DNA of 64,000 nt, taken from NCBI GenBank assembly GCA_964350195.1, contig CAYGJB010000002.1:1-64000 (forward strand). Direction: 5' to 3'. The position numbers and the translations under genes are program-made. Position 1 is the stretch's first letter. The number at the start of each line of letters is the position of its first letter. Of the stretch, positions 26,732 to 36,597 are shown one piece after another. This DNA comes from JAJCZB01 sp964350195. GTDB lineage: Bacteria; Babelota; Babeliae; Babelales; Vermiphilaceae. The notes under the pieces are model-generated. The model was not told the origin of the DNA. It ran no database searches and saw only the letters and a program-made list of their open reading frames with translations.

Positions 26732-27400
26732 ATGAATCGTATTACCACCCTATCTATAGCTTTACTACTTTCCTGCTCGCTTGCCGCCTGGAAGGGAACA
26801 GAACCCATTGGAGAACAGCCTATATTTATGGGAGTTCTTTCAAGCCAAGAAGGAAATGTATTTAATGTTACCAATATCTCTATAGGACGCTCACGAGATA
26901 CTCATGAAAAAATTATACTGTACGAAATGCCAAAAAATCTTAAAGAAAAGTCCAAGAATAACTTTCTTTCAATGAACCCAAATGAAGATCTCACCACGGC
27001 ACAATTAGAGATCATCAAAACAAAAAAAATTGAAGTACCAAATCCACACACTCTGTGGTTATGGAAAGAGAAGGACAGCAAACGATCTGTTACCATTGCA
27101 CGGGAATACATTGAGGTTATTGTTACATGGAAATCTGGTGGAGCAGTACATTATTTGTTAGAATTAGGCCCTGAAGATAGCCGTCGACCCGTTAAAATAT
27201 TTTGTGATGTGATCGATAAACCAGTCACTGGCATAAGGCAAGACGGCACACTTTTTTGCCCGGGCCTAACAAAAAATGATTTACACAAAAAAGGAGCCCC
27301 TTTTCCTTCTGTGAAATCGTTAGTACTTGAAGAACCATGTTTTAAAGTTCCTACAGAAAATGGCGGCACAGTAAAACAAAACAGTAACACGAAAAAATAA
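26732..27400 (+). CDS. Exported protein of unknown function
   Basis: 222 aa. AAAGGAG lies five bases before the ATG. The signal peptide ends near SCSLAA. The mature part is beta-rich with conserved-looking segments (FMGVLSSQEGNVFNVTNISIGR; VTWKSGGAVHYLLELGP; CPGLTKNDLHKKGAPFPSVKSLVL) and a hydrophilic C-terminus. I do not recognise it. It shares a transcript direction and tight spacing (11 bases) with thioredoxin, so it could be a thioredoxin-linked envelope protein, although that thioredoxin is cytoplasmic. Confidence 0.6.
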   Translation: MNRITTLSIALLLSCSLAAWKGTEPIGEQPIFMGVLSSQEGNVFNVTNISIGRSRDTHEKIILYEMPKNLKEKSKNNFLSMNPNEDLTTAQLEIIKTKKIEVPNPHTLWLWKEKDSKRSVTIAREYIEVIVTWKSGGAVHYLLELGPEDSRRPVKIFCDVIDKPVTGIRQDGTLFCPGLTKNDLHKKGAPFPSVKSLVLEEPCFKVPTENGGTVKQNSNTKK

Positions 27401-27411
27401 AGGATATTGCT

Positions 27412-27729
27412 ATGGCAATTTCAGTCACCAAAGAAAATTTTGATACAGAAGTACTTAAATCTAATAAACCAGTTATTATTGATGTATTTGCAAGCTGGTG
27501 CGGACCATGTCAGCAAATGATGCCAATAATCGAAGAGCTGGAACAAGAGCATGCCAACTTCAAATTCGTAACACTTAATGTTGATGAAGCTCGTGAACTT
27601 TCCATTAAATATGGCGTTATCTCTGTTCCTACATTTCTCTTTATAAAAAATGGAGAAGTGGTAGGCAAAGAAACTGGCTACATGAGTAAAGATCAATTCA
27701 CTGAAAAAATGGAAGCGGCATTAAAATAA
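27412..27729 (+). CDS. trxA: Thioredoxin
   Basis: 105 aa, the standard length. The active site WCGPC sits at residues 29-33, cis-Pro in SVPTFLF, and GYMSKDQF near the C-terminus. There is no signal peptide, so it acts in the cytoplasm, reducing disulfides with electrons from thioredoxin reductase. It is preceded by AAGGATATT and followed 22 bases later by the MazG-like gene. Confidence 0.95.
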   Translation: MAISVTKENFDTEVLKSNKPVIIDVFASWCGPCQQMMPIIEELEQEHANFKFVTLNVDEARELSIKYGVISVPTFLFIKNGEVVGKETGYMSKDQFTEKMEAALK

Positions 27730-27751
27730 CCAAAACGCACCTAGGATAAGC

Positions 27752-28162
27752 ATGACGATCAATCGAGTTCGCTTTGGTATATATAAGTTAGTCCGTGATA
27801 AGATTCCTCTACTTATGAAAGAATCGAATATTCTTATTCGGCAACGACAGCTAGATACTGAAAGCTATATTAAAGAGCTTAAAAATAAGCTCGTTGAAGA
27901 AGCACAAGAGGCTGCTTGCGCAGAGCCAGGTCAATTACATGATGAGCTATGCGATGTGCTTGAAGTTCTCCTTGCAATAGCAGCTGCCACCGGCAGCTCT
28001 TTTGATCAAATCAATAGCTTACGAAAAGAAAAGCATAAAGTACGCGGTGGCTTTGATAATCGTATATTCACTGAATATGTCGAAGCGCCGCCATCGAGTG
28101 AAGCATTTGTATACTTTAGCAAAGATCCCGTGCGATATCCTGTCATAACAGAAAAGGAATAA
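27752..28162 (+). CDS. MazG-like nucleoside triphosphate pyrophosphohydrolase
   Basis: 136 aa. The N-terminal YKLVRDKIPLLM followed by KLVEEAQEA and ELCDVLEVLLAI matches the all-alpha NTP pyrophosphohydrolase family, with the E-E-x-x-E and E-x-x-D metal-binding helices intact. These clear non-canonical NTPs. It is tightly followed by a Nudix hydrolase (one base between stop and ATG), which makes a nucleotide house-cleaning pair. Confidence 0.85.
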   Translation: MTINRVRFGIYKLVRDKIPLLMKESNILIRQRQLDTESYIKELKNKLVEEAQEAACAEPGQLHDELCDVLEVLLAIAAATGSSFDQINSLRKEKHKVRGGFDNRIFTEYVEAPPSSEAFVYFSKDPVRYPVITEKE

Positions 28163-28163
28163 G

Positions 28164-28616
28164 ATGATCCGGCTCATGTGCGTCACCATATACATTTTCA
28201 ACACCAAAGGCACACACACGCTTTTGATGAATCATCGTAAACTTCAAAAATGGGTACCATCAGGTGGCAAAGTAGATCCGAATGAAATACCAGACCATGC
28301 TGCAGTCAGAGAGGCAAAAGAAGAAACAGGTTTAGACATTTGTTTACTGGGAGAAACGGCTCCCGTTACAGGAGGCCTCATTCGCCCTTTTGCTACACAG
28401 CTCAATGAAATCACTCCCGGAGAAAAAGAGCATATAGATTTAATATATGTTGCTATACCTAGGGGTGAAGCCACTCTAAAAAATAATATTCGCGAATCTG
28501 AAGAAATAAAGTGGTTCTCTATTGAAGAAGTTCTTAATCAACGGCTTAACACCTTTCCATCGGTACGCATTTGGGTGGAAAAATTTTCTCAAGAAATACG
28601 AAATAAAACGATTTAA
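28164..28616 (+). CDS. Nudix hydrolase
   Basis: 150 aa. A perfect Nudix box G-x5-E-x7-REAKEETGL occupies residues 35-57, within a typical alpha/beta fold ending with KWFSIEEV. The start has AAGGAATA upstream, overlapping the preceding gene. It hydrolyses nucleoside diphosphate derivatives; the exact substrate is unknown. Its stop overlaps the stop of convergent cysS by four bases. Confidence 0.92.
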   Translation: MIRLMCVTIYIFNTKGTHTLLMNHRKLQKWVPSGGKVDPNEIPDHAAVREAKEETGLDICLLGETAPVTGGLIRPFATQLNEITPGEKEHIDLIYVAIPRGEATLKNNIRESEEIKWFSIEEVLNQRLNTFPSVRIWVEKFSQEIRNKTI

Positions 28617-29947
28617 TTCTTTGCATCCCGCACTTCATAGCCTAAGCTTTTCAATCGATCTCTAATTTCATCTGCGCACGCCCAATTTTTTTGTGTACGC
28701 GCTACTTCTCGCTCAGCCAAAAGCTTTTCTATTTCAGAAGTGATTTCTTGCTTTCTTTCTGATGCTTGCGTCAGACGTAAACCAAGAATATCATGTAGGA
28801 TTTGTTTCACACCAGAGGCTTGTTTAGCATCATTTTTTACCTCATCAATCGCCTCAAATACCACGCCAAACATACCAGTGCTATTTAGATCGTCCATCAA
28901 AAATGAAAGCATCTTTTGTGTAACGGGCATTGCTTCTAGCTCATTTTTTGTAAATGTTCCCACAGGTACGTCTGCAAGTGCACGGCATAGTCGCCGATAG
29001 CTTTTAATAGAGCCATCAAGCTCTTCAAAAGAAAACTCCATTGGTGAATGATAATGATGCAAAAGAAAATAAAAGCGAAGCTCCATAGGATCATACTTTT
29101 TTAAAATATCTTCGAGCGCCAAAATGTTACCCAACGATTTCGACATTTTTTCTTTATCAAGATTCATTAAGCCATTGTGTACCCAAAATAGCGCAAACTG
29201 TTTTCCTGTTTTTGCTTCCGATTGAGCAATCTCATTTTCATGATGAGGAAACATTAAATCTCTACCGCCGCCATGAATATCTATTTGATCGCCTAAATAG
29301 TGAGACGCTAAAGCAGAACATTCAATGTGCCACCCTGGGCGCCCATATCCCCACGGGCTTTTCCAAAAAGTGCCATTCGTTTCTTTTTTCCACAAAGCAA
29401 AATCCAATGGATCCTTCTTTTTATCGCCAGTCTCAATTCGTGTTCCAGAGCGAAGCTCATCTATTTGCTGCTTTGATAGCTTTCCATATTCAGGAAACGT
29501 TTTAACTGCAAAATAAACATCTCCACCAGATTCATAGGCATGCCCTTTTTCTATGAGCGCCTCAATAAACTCAATAATAATTGGAATATGTTGGGTAACG
29601 CGTGGCTCATGCTTAGGCGCAAGATTATTGAGTTGATCCATTTCTTTCTTATATTGTGCAATAACAACATCGGCTATCTCTTTATACCGCAGAGGATCGC
29701 CCAGCTGCTCGCCAGCCTTTTTTAAAAGTTTGTCATCAATATCAGTATAGTTACGCACATACGTAACGTCGTATCCCAAAAAACGCAAAAATCTATACAA
29801 CAAATCGAATGAAACATACGATCTGCCATGCCCAATATGCGCCCTATCATATGGGGTAATACCACACGCATACAAGCTCACCTTTGGCGGCAGTAACGGC
29901 TTAAAGGGCTGTTTTCTTCCTGATACAGTGTCACTGAGTGTAAACAT
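28613..29947 (-). CDS. cysS: Cysteinyl-tRNA synthetase
   Basis: 444 aa, slightly shorter than the usual 460. Class I marks are HIGH at residues 37-40 and KMSKS at about 267-271. Zinc-site Cys28 (YACGITPYD), WHIECSA and the HGGGRDLMFPHHENE stretch that fixes cysteine specificity are present. The C-terminal helical part (EREVARTQKNWACADEIRDRLKSLGYEVRD) is typical. It charges tRNA-Cys in the cytoplasm. It is monocistronic and convergent with the Nudix gene; the start has only a weak AGG upstream. Confidence 0.96.
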   Translation of the reverse strand: MFTLSDTVSGRKQPFKPLLPPKVSLYACGITPYDRAHIGHGRSYVSFDLLYRFLRFLGYDVTYVRNYTDIDDKLLKKAGEQLGDPLRYKEIADVVIAQYKKEMDQLNNLAPKHEPRVTQHIPIIIEFIEALIEKGHAYESGGDVYFAVKTFPEYGKLSKQQIDELRSGTRIETGDKKKDPLDFALWKKETNGTFWKSPWGYGRPGWHIECSALASHYLGDQIDIHGGGRDLMFPHHENEIAQSEAKTGKQFALFWVHNGLMNLDKEKMSKSLGNILALEDILKKYDPMELRFYFLLHHYHSPMEFSFEELDGSIKSYRRLCRALADVPVGTFTKNELEAMPVTQKMLSFLMDDLNSTGMFGVVFEAIDEVKNDAKQASGVKQILHDILGLRLTQASERKQEITSEIEKLLAEREVARTQKNWACADEIRDRLKSLGYEVRDAKN

Positions 29948-30120
29948 AAAAAACCTAGCAATTAATCGTTATATTCTATCAATAGATCTTCATTTTTAGC
30001 TTACCGAAAAAAGCAGAATCGCTCTAGTCAATTGCAAAAAAAATCGCTATATTCAATCAACTCTCAGACAAAAAAACTTCACGCCCCTTTTATCAGCAGG
30101 GAAAATGCAGGAGCTTGTAG

Positions 30121-32667
30121 ATGATGCCAACACAGTTAAAACGATGTTTGGTTTATGGTGTATTGATAGGCATAACAATTTGTATGCCTCTCTTTATTTT
30201 AGCAGAAATACCCGGTAGCTCTTCTTCTTCACAAGAAGAGAAGAAACAAAACTATGTTCAAGCACAAAGACGTATTCGCGCGATACATATCATTGGAAAT
30301 AAAGCAATTACGCAAGAATCACTTTTAAACTATATACCCTATCAGGTTGGCGATACGGTAATGATTCAACAAAATGGCCAAATTGAAGGATCAGGACAGC
30401 TCATTCGTAAGCTTTATACACAGCTCAAACGGTTTCGTAATATTACATTGCTCGGCGATTTAATCGAGTCAAGTGAGCTCGATCTTTATATTTTGGTAGA
30501 AGAAAAACCTCCTCTTCTTGAAGTCCTTTTCAAAGGTAATAAACAGGTAAAGGACGCAGAAATACGCAAAAAAGTTGATATTAACGTACCAGCCGTCGAC
30601 GCAGAAGAACTAAACGTTTTTGCAACTCACATGAAAAAGCTGTACTACGAGCAAGGCTATCAAAACGTAAAAATAACCACCGCTCTTACCGTAAACGAAG
30701 AAGGATATGCCACCGCAACATTCACATTTGATGAAGGAAAAAAATCTCGTATTCGAAGAATTCGCTTTGAAGGTAATCACGCTTATAGCGAAAAAGACCT
30801 CAAAAATGCTCTTTTTACTCGTGAAGAATGGGTCTTAAGCTTTATTGATAAAACGGGTACCTTTCATCCCGAACGGCTCGAAGCGGACAAGCATATGGTC
30901 GAGCAATTCTATCAAAATCATGGCTATCTTCATGCAAAAGTAATCAATGTTCGCATTGAAGAAGAGCCAGGCACCAATATTCTCACACTTACTTTTGAAA
31001 TTGAAGAAGGTAACCGCTATACCATTAAAAAAGTTGAAGCCCCAGGAAACGATTTAGTTTCAGAGCAGTTCCTTCTCGCAAATATTCCTGTACGTCCAGG
31101 CCAATATTATTCACGAGAACGCGTTGGCAATACTATAAAACAGATGGAATTCCTTTGGGGGAATATGGGATATATTTTTGCTTCAATTGAACCGGGCGTA
31201 ACCGTTGATGAAGATGAAAAAACGGTAAATGTTTCTTTCTCGTCAGATATCGGAAAAAAAATCGCGTTAAATCGTATCATCATCAAGGGAAATAAAAAAA
31301 CACGCGATAAAGTTATTCGACGACGCATTCCGCTTAAGGAAGGTGGAACCCTCACACAAGGAGCAATGGATAGCTCAAAGAATGGTATTCAAAGTCTTGG
31401 TTATTTTGATGTACAAGATGGGGTGAACTGGAAAGTACGACGCCTCAATGATGAAGAAGCTGATCTTGATCTGATTGTTAAAGAAGGAAAAACTGGTCAT
31501 GCCAACATACAGCTCCAATTTGGTGGATCAGGCAAAGAAATAAATTCCATACTTTCCGCGGTAAGCGTAAAGGGATCTATCGCCGATTCAAATCTCTTTG
31601 GTACTGGTACCTCCGTTAATCTTGAAGGTAGTTGGTCAAAGGATGAGCAAACAGTGCTGTTTCACATCGCACAGCCTTGGCTCTTTGACAAGCCACTTTC
31701 TGGTTCACTTGATATTTATCATAAGCGTCCTTCTTATGATCAGCTCAAACATCTCACTGCAGCAGTACATGCCCGCATAACTGGTGGCGCTACAACGCTC
31801 GGCTTTCTCACCAATCCTCGCTGGCCATTCTTTGATAGCTCACAAGTACTGTTTAGCCTTGGCATTGATAGCTTAAAATATAATGCACCTCCAGTACCAT
31901 TCACATTTTCTCAATCTGATCTACCAAAGAATGTTACCGTCGCACAAGCAAACGCTGATTATCGTTCTATTATTGGAAAAGAATTTACACCAGGCGGCTT
32001 TCTTTGGCTTGCCAACCATTTAGAACAAGATAAGCGTAATCATCCCATACATAGTAGTCGTGGGCACAAATGGAAAATGACAACCAAGATTGCTGTACCT
32101 TCTCTCGACCCGCAAATAAGCGGGTTGAAAGAAAATGCTGCTTTGCGTCGTCTTGGTTTTGGAAAAATATTTTTTGATTATACCTGGTATACACCACTAA
32201 TCAATGAACAAGATCTAGTATTTAAACTACATCTTTTTTTCGGTTTTGCGGCTCCCTATAGTAATAAACTTATTCCTTTTGGTGAGCTGTTTCATGTTGG
32301 CGGTGATACAACCGTTCGTGGTTTCTCCTACGGAGAAATTGGACCAAAATTCTTAGGAGATACGATTGGTGGAAAAAAAGCAATGTTCATGAACGCAGAG
32401 CTTATTTTCCCAATTACGCAAGATATGAGTATGAAAGGGGTAGTATTTTATGACGGCGGTTCCGGATGGGATAATCCGTATGTTACTGATCAAATGATAT
32501 CACAGGGATTGGTAACCGATAACAGTTTTGATTATCGCCACTCCGTTGGCTTTGGCATTCGCATGCTCAGACCAGTTCCGGTGCGAGTTGATTGGGGCTT
32601 TAAGCTCGATCCTCGCACAGGAGAAAAAGAAAGTCAGATCCATTTTGGCATGACATACGATTGGTAA
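30121..32667 (+). CDS. bamA: Outer-membrane protein assembly factor BamA
   Basis: 848 aa. AGGAG lies nine bases before the start. A signal peptide of about 28 residues precedes five POTRA domains (residues about 50-450; repeating I-G-N-G-NKxxxDxxIRKKI-like elements such as LFKGNKQVKDAEIRKKV and IRRIRFEGNHAYSEKDL). These are followed by a 16-strand Omp85 barrel with the lid motif VRGF (FHVGGDTTVRGF) and a C-terminal aromatic end MTYDW. It inserts barrel proteins into the outer membrane, including those in this window. Its presence establishes a true outer membrane. Two small genes follow in the same direction. Confidence 0.96.
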   Translation: MMPTQLKRCLVYGVLIGITICMPLFILAEIPGSSSSSQEEKKQNYVQAQRRIRAIHIIGNKAITQESLLNYIPYQVGDTVMIQQNGQIEGSGQLIRKLYTQLKRFRNITLLGDLIESSELDLYILVEEKPPLLEVLFKGNKQVKDAEIRKKVDINVPAVDAEELNVFATHMKKLYYEQGYQNVKITTALTVNEEGYATATFTFDEGKKSRIRRIRFEGNHAYSEKDLKNALFTREEWVLSFIDKTGTFHPERLEADKHMVEQFYQNHGYLHAKVINVRIEEEPGTNILTLTFEIEEGNRYTIKKVEAPGNDLVSEQFLLANIPVRPGQYYSRERVGNTIKQMEFLWGNMGYIFASIEPGVTVDEDEKTVNVSFSSDIGKKIALNRIIIKGNKKTRDKVIRRRIPLKEGGTLTQGAMDSSKNGIQSLGYFDVQDGVNWKVRRLNDEEADLDLIVKEGKTGHANIQLQFGGSGKEINSILSAVSVKGSIADSNLFGTGTSVNLEGSWSKDEQTVLFHIAQPWLFDKPLSGSLDIYHKRPSYDQLKHLTAAVHARITGGATTLGFLTNPRWPFFDSSQVLFSLGIDSLKYNAPPVPFTFSQSDLPKNVTVAQANADYRSIIGKEFTPGGFLWLANHLEQDKRNHPIHSSRGHKWKMTTKIAVPSLDPQISGLKENAALRRLGFGKIFFDYTWYTPLINEQDLVFKLHLFFGFAAPYSNKLIPFGELFHVGGDTTVRGFSYGEIGPKFLGDTIGGKKAMFMNAELIFPITQDMSMKGVVFYDGGSGWDNPYVTDQMISQGLVTDNSFDYRHSVGFGIRMLRPVPVRVDWGFKLDPRTGEKESQIHFGMTYDW

Positions 32668-32690
32668 CTATCAAAAAATAGGTATGCGCT

Positions 32691-33107
32691 ATGATAAAAA
32701 ATCGATTTATAATTATTGCGCTGATCACAATTGCAATACCTATAATCATCGATACAAAATCGAAACAAAAAGAACCAACATTTGCTGATCGTCAATTTAA
32801 AAAAAAGCAACTCGCCGGAGCTGAAAATATCGATAAATGGATCACCGCAATGCTGGGAATTTCTGCTGCATCTCAGCTTTCCAGTGATTGGAAAATCAAT
32901 TTTATTACCAAAAATATTAATCCCTATGGTTTTAAACTGAAAGATAACAATGGCAAAATTACCTCTGCTCTTATTCTTGCCAAACTAGTGATAACTCTTC
33001 AGCGCATGCATCTACATAATCGCTACATCGGCTGTAATCCATTCTATATGATACCATCAATGATTTATTTTATGACGGTTGATATGGCTTCATGGGCTTT
33101 GAAATAG
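32691..33107 (+). CDS. Small membrane protein, unknown function
   Basis: 138 aa. A signal-like N-terminus (FIIIALITIAIPIII), a lysine-rich segment, and two later hydrophobic stretches (ALILAKLVITL; FYMIPSMIYFMTVDMASWAL). It starts 23 bases after bamA. Family not recognised. With its neighbour at 33126 it shares size, basic character and membrane helices, so the pair may be diverged duplicates. The ribosome binding site is weak. Confidence 0.55.
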   Translation: MIKNRFIIIALITIAIPIIIDTKSKQKEPTFADRQFKKKQLAGAENIDKWITAMLGISAASQLSSDWKINFITKNINPYGFKLKDNNGKITSALILAKLVITLQRMHLHNRYIGCNPFYMIPSMIYFMTVDMASWALK

Positions 33108-33125
33108 ATTAGAAAGCAAAATATC

Positions 33126-33620
33126 ATGACACGGATAAAAAAAATTATTCTTTGCACACTATGCTTATCACTGTTTATGCCCACAAATCTTAATGCTGAC
33201 TCTTACAAGATAAAAAAATTTTTGTTTGAAAATGCAGATACTATTGCTGATGTATATACCATTGCATCATTCTTTATCGAGCTTTTAAATCCACCATCAC
33301 TGCACAATGTGCCCGCAAAGAAGCTCAAAAAAGATCGTAAATCAGCAACCCTTAAATCATTATTTTTTCTCCCATTGGCAATAGGTATGAGAGCAGTGGT
33401 ATTTCCCTATCTTAAAATAAAACAAACCCACAGCTGGATAGACTCCTTCAGAATTTTTTTGCTCATGCTTGCCTGTTCTATTCCAGAAGGCAAAGTACTC
33501 AACTCATTGCAAGAAATATGGTTTATTTGGCGAGAGCAGACAAAAAGAAAAAAACAATTGAAAAAACGAGACAAAGGCTTGGTTTTTAGACCGGGCCTTT
33601 TTTCTAGCGTATCTCCTTAG
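33126..33620 (+). CDS. Small membrane protein, unknown function
   Basis: 164 aa with an N-terminal signal peptide (LCTLCLSLFMPTNLNA), two further hydrophobic helices and a very basic tail (REQTKRKKQLKKR). The last 15 codons lie inside a terminator hairpin, so the true stop may have shifted there. Cotranscribed with the preceding small gene and bamA. No family assigned. Confidence 0.5.
   Translation: MTRIKKIILCTLCLSLFMPTNLNADSYKIKKFLFENADTIADVYTIASFFIELLNPPSLHNVPAKKLKKDRKSATLKSLFFLPLAIGMRAVVFPYLKIKQTHSWIDSFRIFLLMLACSIPEGKVLNSLQEIWFIWREQTKRKKQLKKRDKGLVFRPGLFSSVSP
33573..33603 (+). terminator. Intrinsic terminator overlapping the 3' end of a coding sequence
   Basis: The 11-bp stem AAAGGCTTGGT/ACCGGGCCTTT (33573-33583, 33590-33600) has two G-U pairs, a six-base loop and TTT after TTT in the stem. 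It lies before the TAG at 33618-33620. Confidence 0.75.
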
Positions 33621-33700
33621 AAATATGCTACATCTATTTCATACAAGCATATAACTCGTTCGCAAACTATGCCAAGCGAACGATAAAAAGGAGATACACC

Positions 33701-33973
33701 ATGAAAAAAAACTTTTTTATCACCCTGTTTATTGGCGTTCACATCAGCTTTTTTTTTCTCCAAATTCATAAGCAAATGCAATTTATAAAAGAATCATTCA
33801 CCAAGCAACGCAATGAACAAACAGTCTCTAAGCTCATACACAAAAAACAAGCAAAGCTCAATGAACTTCATGCTCTTCAAAGTAGACAAGAAGTTGCCTC
33901 TTATGCGCAAAAAAAATTGGCTATGCGTCCTGTTTTAGTAACTCAACTCAATAGGTATTATGAACAGTCGTAG
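33701..33973 (+). CDS. FtsL-like small membrane coiled-coil protein
   Basis: 90 aa. A single N-terminal membrane helix (FFITLFIGVHISFFFLQ) is followed by a coiled coil (QFIKESFTKQRNEQTVSKLIHKKQAKLNELHALQ). AAGGAG lies ten bases upstream. It overlaps the start of FtsI by 14 bases, the usual place of ftsL in division clusters. FtsL bridges FtsQ/FtsB and the FtsW-FtsI pair at the septum. Sequence alone is too short to prove it; the context is the main evidence. Confidence 0.65.
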   Translation: MKKNFFITLFIGVHISFFFLQIHKQMQFIKESFTKQRNEQTVSKLIHKKQAKLNELHALQSRQEVASYAQKKLAMRPVLVTQLNRYYEQS

Positions 33974-35594
33974 AGAGAAATTTCGCGCATCTGCACTTTT
34001 TTGCGGCTTTCTGCTGTGCTATATACTGTTGCTCTGCAATTTGGCCATAATCCAGCTTTTGAATCATTCATTTTTCTCCAATCTTGGTGCACAGCAATAT
34101 CACCTCACCATCACCCAACTTCCTCCACGCGCTCCCATTTATGACCGCACCGGCACTCATTGCTTGGCTACCAATAAAGAATGTATGTCTGCATTTTTAG
34201 TACCTAAAGATATTAGTGATCAAAAAATTATTCTCGCTTTTCTTACAGAACATTTTCCCTCAGCAGCGCACCGGCTTCAATCTGATCCGTTTGCCTCTTT
34301 TATGTACATCAAAAGACGCCTCAGCGAAAAAGATCTTGAGCTTATTTCGCACATAAACCTTCCTTGCATTCATCTTCTATCTGAAACGAATCGCTTTTAT
34401 CCTATTCCTTCCGCCGCCCCACTTATCGGATTCACCGACATTGATAATGTAGGCAAAGCTGGCATTGAACTCAGCTACAATAGACAACTCACCGGATCAC
34501 CAACTACCATCTGCTTAGAAAAAGATGCCCGCTCAGGGTATTACTACTTTGATAAACAGCTCACATTACAAGGAATACAAAGCGAGCCTGTCCATCTCAC
34601 TATTGATGGGGATCTACAGTTTTTGGTAGATCAAGAGCTAGCTATAGCACGAGAACAGTTCAATGCAACTTCTGCTGCCGTATTAATTTTAGATCCAAGT
34701 ACCGGCGATATTCTCGCCCTTTCAAGCGCACCATACTCATTGCCTACCGATCCTCATTTTGCTATTGAGCATGCTCGCCAGCTTGCAGTCACCGATCAAT
34801 ATGAATTTGGTTCAGTTATGAAAGTATTTGCAGCACTTGCAGCCCTTGAAGAAAAAGTTGTCTTTCCGGATGAACTTATCGATTGCAAGAATAGCCGTAA
34901 GTGTACCCTTAATGGTAGACCAATCACCACGTGGTCACCCCACGGCATTATTCCATTTAGTGATGTGATCGCTTTTTCAAACAATATAGGAATCGCCCAA
35001 GTAGCGCTGCGTATCGGCACAAAGCTCTATGATCATTATTGCAAACTCGGCTTTGGCAAAAAAATAGGCTTATGCATACCTGCAGAAGCTAGCGGTTTCA
35101 TACAGTCCCCTGACAAATGGTCTGCCCAATCATTAATCTCCTTGTCGTATGGCTATGAACTCGCAGCTACCCTTATTCAAGTGGCACAAGCTTTTACCGT
35201 TATCGCGCATAATGGTAAGCTCGTTCGTCCGCGCATTTCTCTTTCTGAACCAATAACAATCAGCGAAGAGCCACTTTATTCCAAACAAAGTATTGATACT
35301 ATGCGAGACATTCTGCGCAAAACAACAAAACATGGCACCGGCTGGCGTGCCCAATTAAAAGGGTTTGATGTCCTTACCAAAACCGGCAGTGCCAATACAG
35401 TCGTGAATGGCCAATATGATCACGACAAAAATATCTATTCTGCAGCAGCTCTTTTGCAAAAAGGAGAATATAAACGAATCATAGTAACGTTTGTAAAAGA
35501 GGCAGACACACCCAATGCATTTGCGTCCACTATTGCAATGCCATTGGTACGTAATATCATGCAGAAGATGGTAATTCATGAAAGAGTTATTTGA
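33960..35594 (+). CDS. ftsI: Penicillin-binding transpeptidase, FtsI/PBP2-type
   Basis: 544 aa. One N-terminal membrane helix, a pedestal domain with RAPIYDRTG, then the transpeptidase: active-site S285-V-M-K288, S340-N-N and K474-T-G, all in the right order and spacing. It cross-links septal peptidoglycan at the inner-membrane face. The start codon lies inside the FtsL-like gene; the stop is 11 bases before the aldolase gene. Slightly shorter than E. coli FtsI (588 aa) because the C-terminus is trimmed. Beta-lactam sensitivity would be expected. Confidence 0.93.
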   Translation: MNSRREKFRASALFCGFLLCYILLLCNLAIIQLLNHSFFSNLGAQQYHLTITQLPPRAPIYDRTGTHCLATNKECMSAFLVPKDISDQKIILAFLTEHFPSAAHRLQSDPFASFMYIKRRLSEKDLELISHINLPCIHLLSETNRFYPIPSAAPLIGFTDIDNVGKAGIELSYNRQLTGSPTTICLEKDARSGYYYFDKQLTLQGIQSEPVHLTIDGDLQFLVDQELAIAREQFNATSAAVLILDPSTGDILALSSAPYSLPTDPHFAIEHARQLAVTDQYEFGSVMKVFAALAALEEKVVFPDELIDCKNSRKCTLNGRPITTWSPHGIIPFSDVIAFSNNIGIAQVALRIGTKLYDHYCKLGFGKKIGLCIPAEASGFIQSPDKWSAQSLISLSYGYELAATLIQVAQAFTVIAHNGKLVRPRISLSEPITISEEPLYSKQSIDTMRDILRKTTKHGTGWRAQLKGFDVLTKTGSANTVVNGQYDHDKNIYSAAALLQKGEYKRIIVTFVKEADTPNAFASTIAMPLVRNIMQKMVIHERVI

Positions 35595-35605
35595 AAGGAA
35601 CAGTA

Positions 35606-36514
35606 ATGAATTTTGTTATTCCCGCAGACGTGCCACCAAGCAAAAAAGATCTTTTTGAAAAAAACATGCAAACAATAAGCAAAAAAACCGATCATGTCTT
35701 TCTCTTTGCATGCGATCAAAAAATAGAACATCTGCATACAGCTTTTAGTCCAGAAGATGACGATACCCCTGCAGAAGCAATCGATCCTGAACATTTCTTT
35801 AAAATAGGTTCGCAAGCACGTATTGGCGCATTAGCAACCCAGCTTGAACTGATTGCTCGATATGGTGGTGAATATACGGATGTCCCCTACATTGCAAAAC
35901 TTAACAGCAAAACCAATCTTATTCCCAGTAACCAAAAAGATCCCCATAGCCAACCGCTTTGGCATGTAAAAGAACTGATTCAGATGCAAGAAGAAAGTGA
36001 ACTCACTATTTGCGGTATAGGCATTACGGTATATCTTGGCAGCGAATTTGAAGATAAAATGATGCATTTTGCTGCTAAATCTATTTTCGAAGCACATAAA
36101 GAAGGCTTACTTGCCATCCTTTGGATGTATCCACGCGGAAAGGCGATACTGGATGAAACGAATGCTCATCTTATTGCGGGTGCTGCGGGTGCTGCCAACG
36201 CACTTGGTGCTGATATCGTAAAAATCAAATCACCATCTGCCACCAATGAAAAAAATGCAATACAAGCACTACAGAAAGTGGTAGTTGCTGCTGGTAATAC
36301 AAAGGTAATAATTTCAGGCGGCAGTAAAAAAGATCCTGTGCAGTTTCTTCAAACATTGTATGAACAAATCACGATAGGCAACTCAGCTGGTGCTGCCGTG
36401 GGGCGTAATGTATTTCAAAATACATTGCCTAAGGCAATTGGTATGGCAAATGCTATTTCAGCAATCGTATACGATAATGCTTCGGTAGAAAAAGCGAGTG
36501 AATTTTTACGATAA
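35606..36514 (+). CDS. Class I fructose-bisphosphate aldolase (DhnA/FbaB type)
   Basis: 302 aa from the ATG at 35606 behind AAGGA; an in-frame TTG 15 bases earlier is less likely. The fold marks are HVFLFACDQKIEH at the N-terminus, LWMYPRGKAI, GADIVKIKSP with the candidate Schiff-base lysine, and the phosphate loop IISGGSKKD followed by GAAVGRNVFQ. It splits fructose-1,6-bisphosphate without metal, in the cytoplasm. It is cotranscribed after ftsI, an unusual pairing but common in small genomes with reshuffled operons. Confidence 0.88.
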   Translation: MNFVIPADVPPSKKDLFEKNMQTISKKTDHVFLFACDQKIEHLHTAFSPEDDDTPAEAIDPEHFFKIGSQARIGALATQLELIARYGGEYTDVPYIAKLNSKTNLIPSNQKDPHSQPLWHVKELIQMQEESELTICGIGITVYLGSEFEDKMMHFAAKSIFEAHKEGLLAILWMYPRGKAILDETNAHLIAGAAGAANALGADIVKIKSPSATNEKNAIQALQKVVVAAGNTKVIISGGSKKDPVQFLQTLYEQITIGNSAGAAVGRNVFQNTLPKAIGMANAISAIVYDNASVEKASEFLR

Positions 36515-36597
36515 ATCGAATTGAGTTTGGCACACCCTTGTAAATCTAAAAAACTCTGCGTAAGCTAGAAATCAATTACACAAAAGGGAATAGATCA

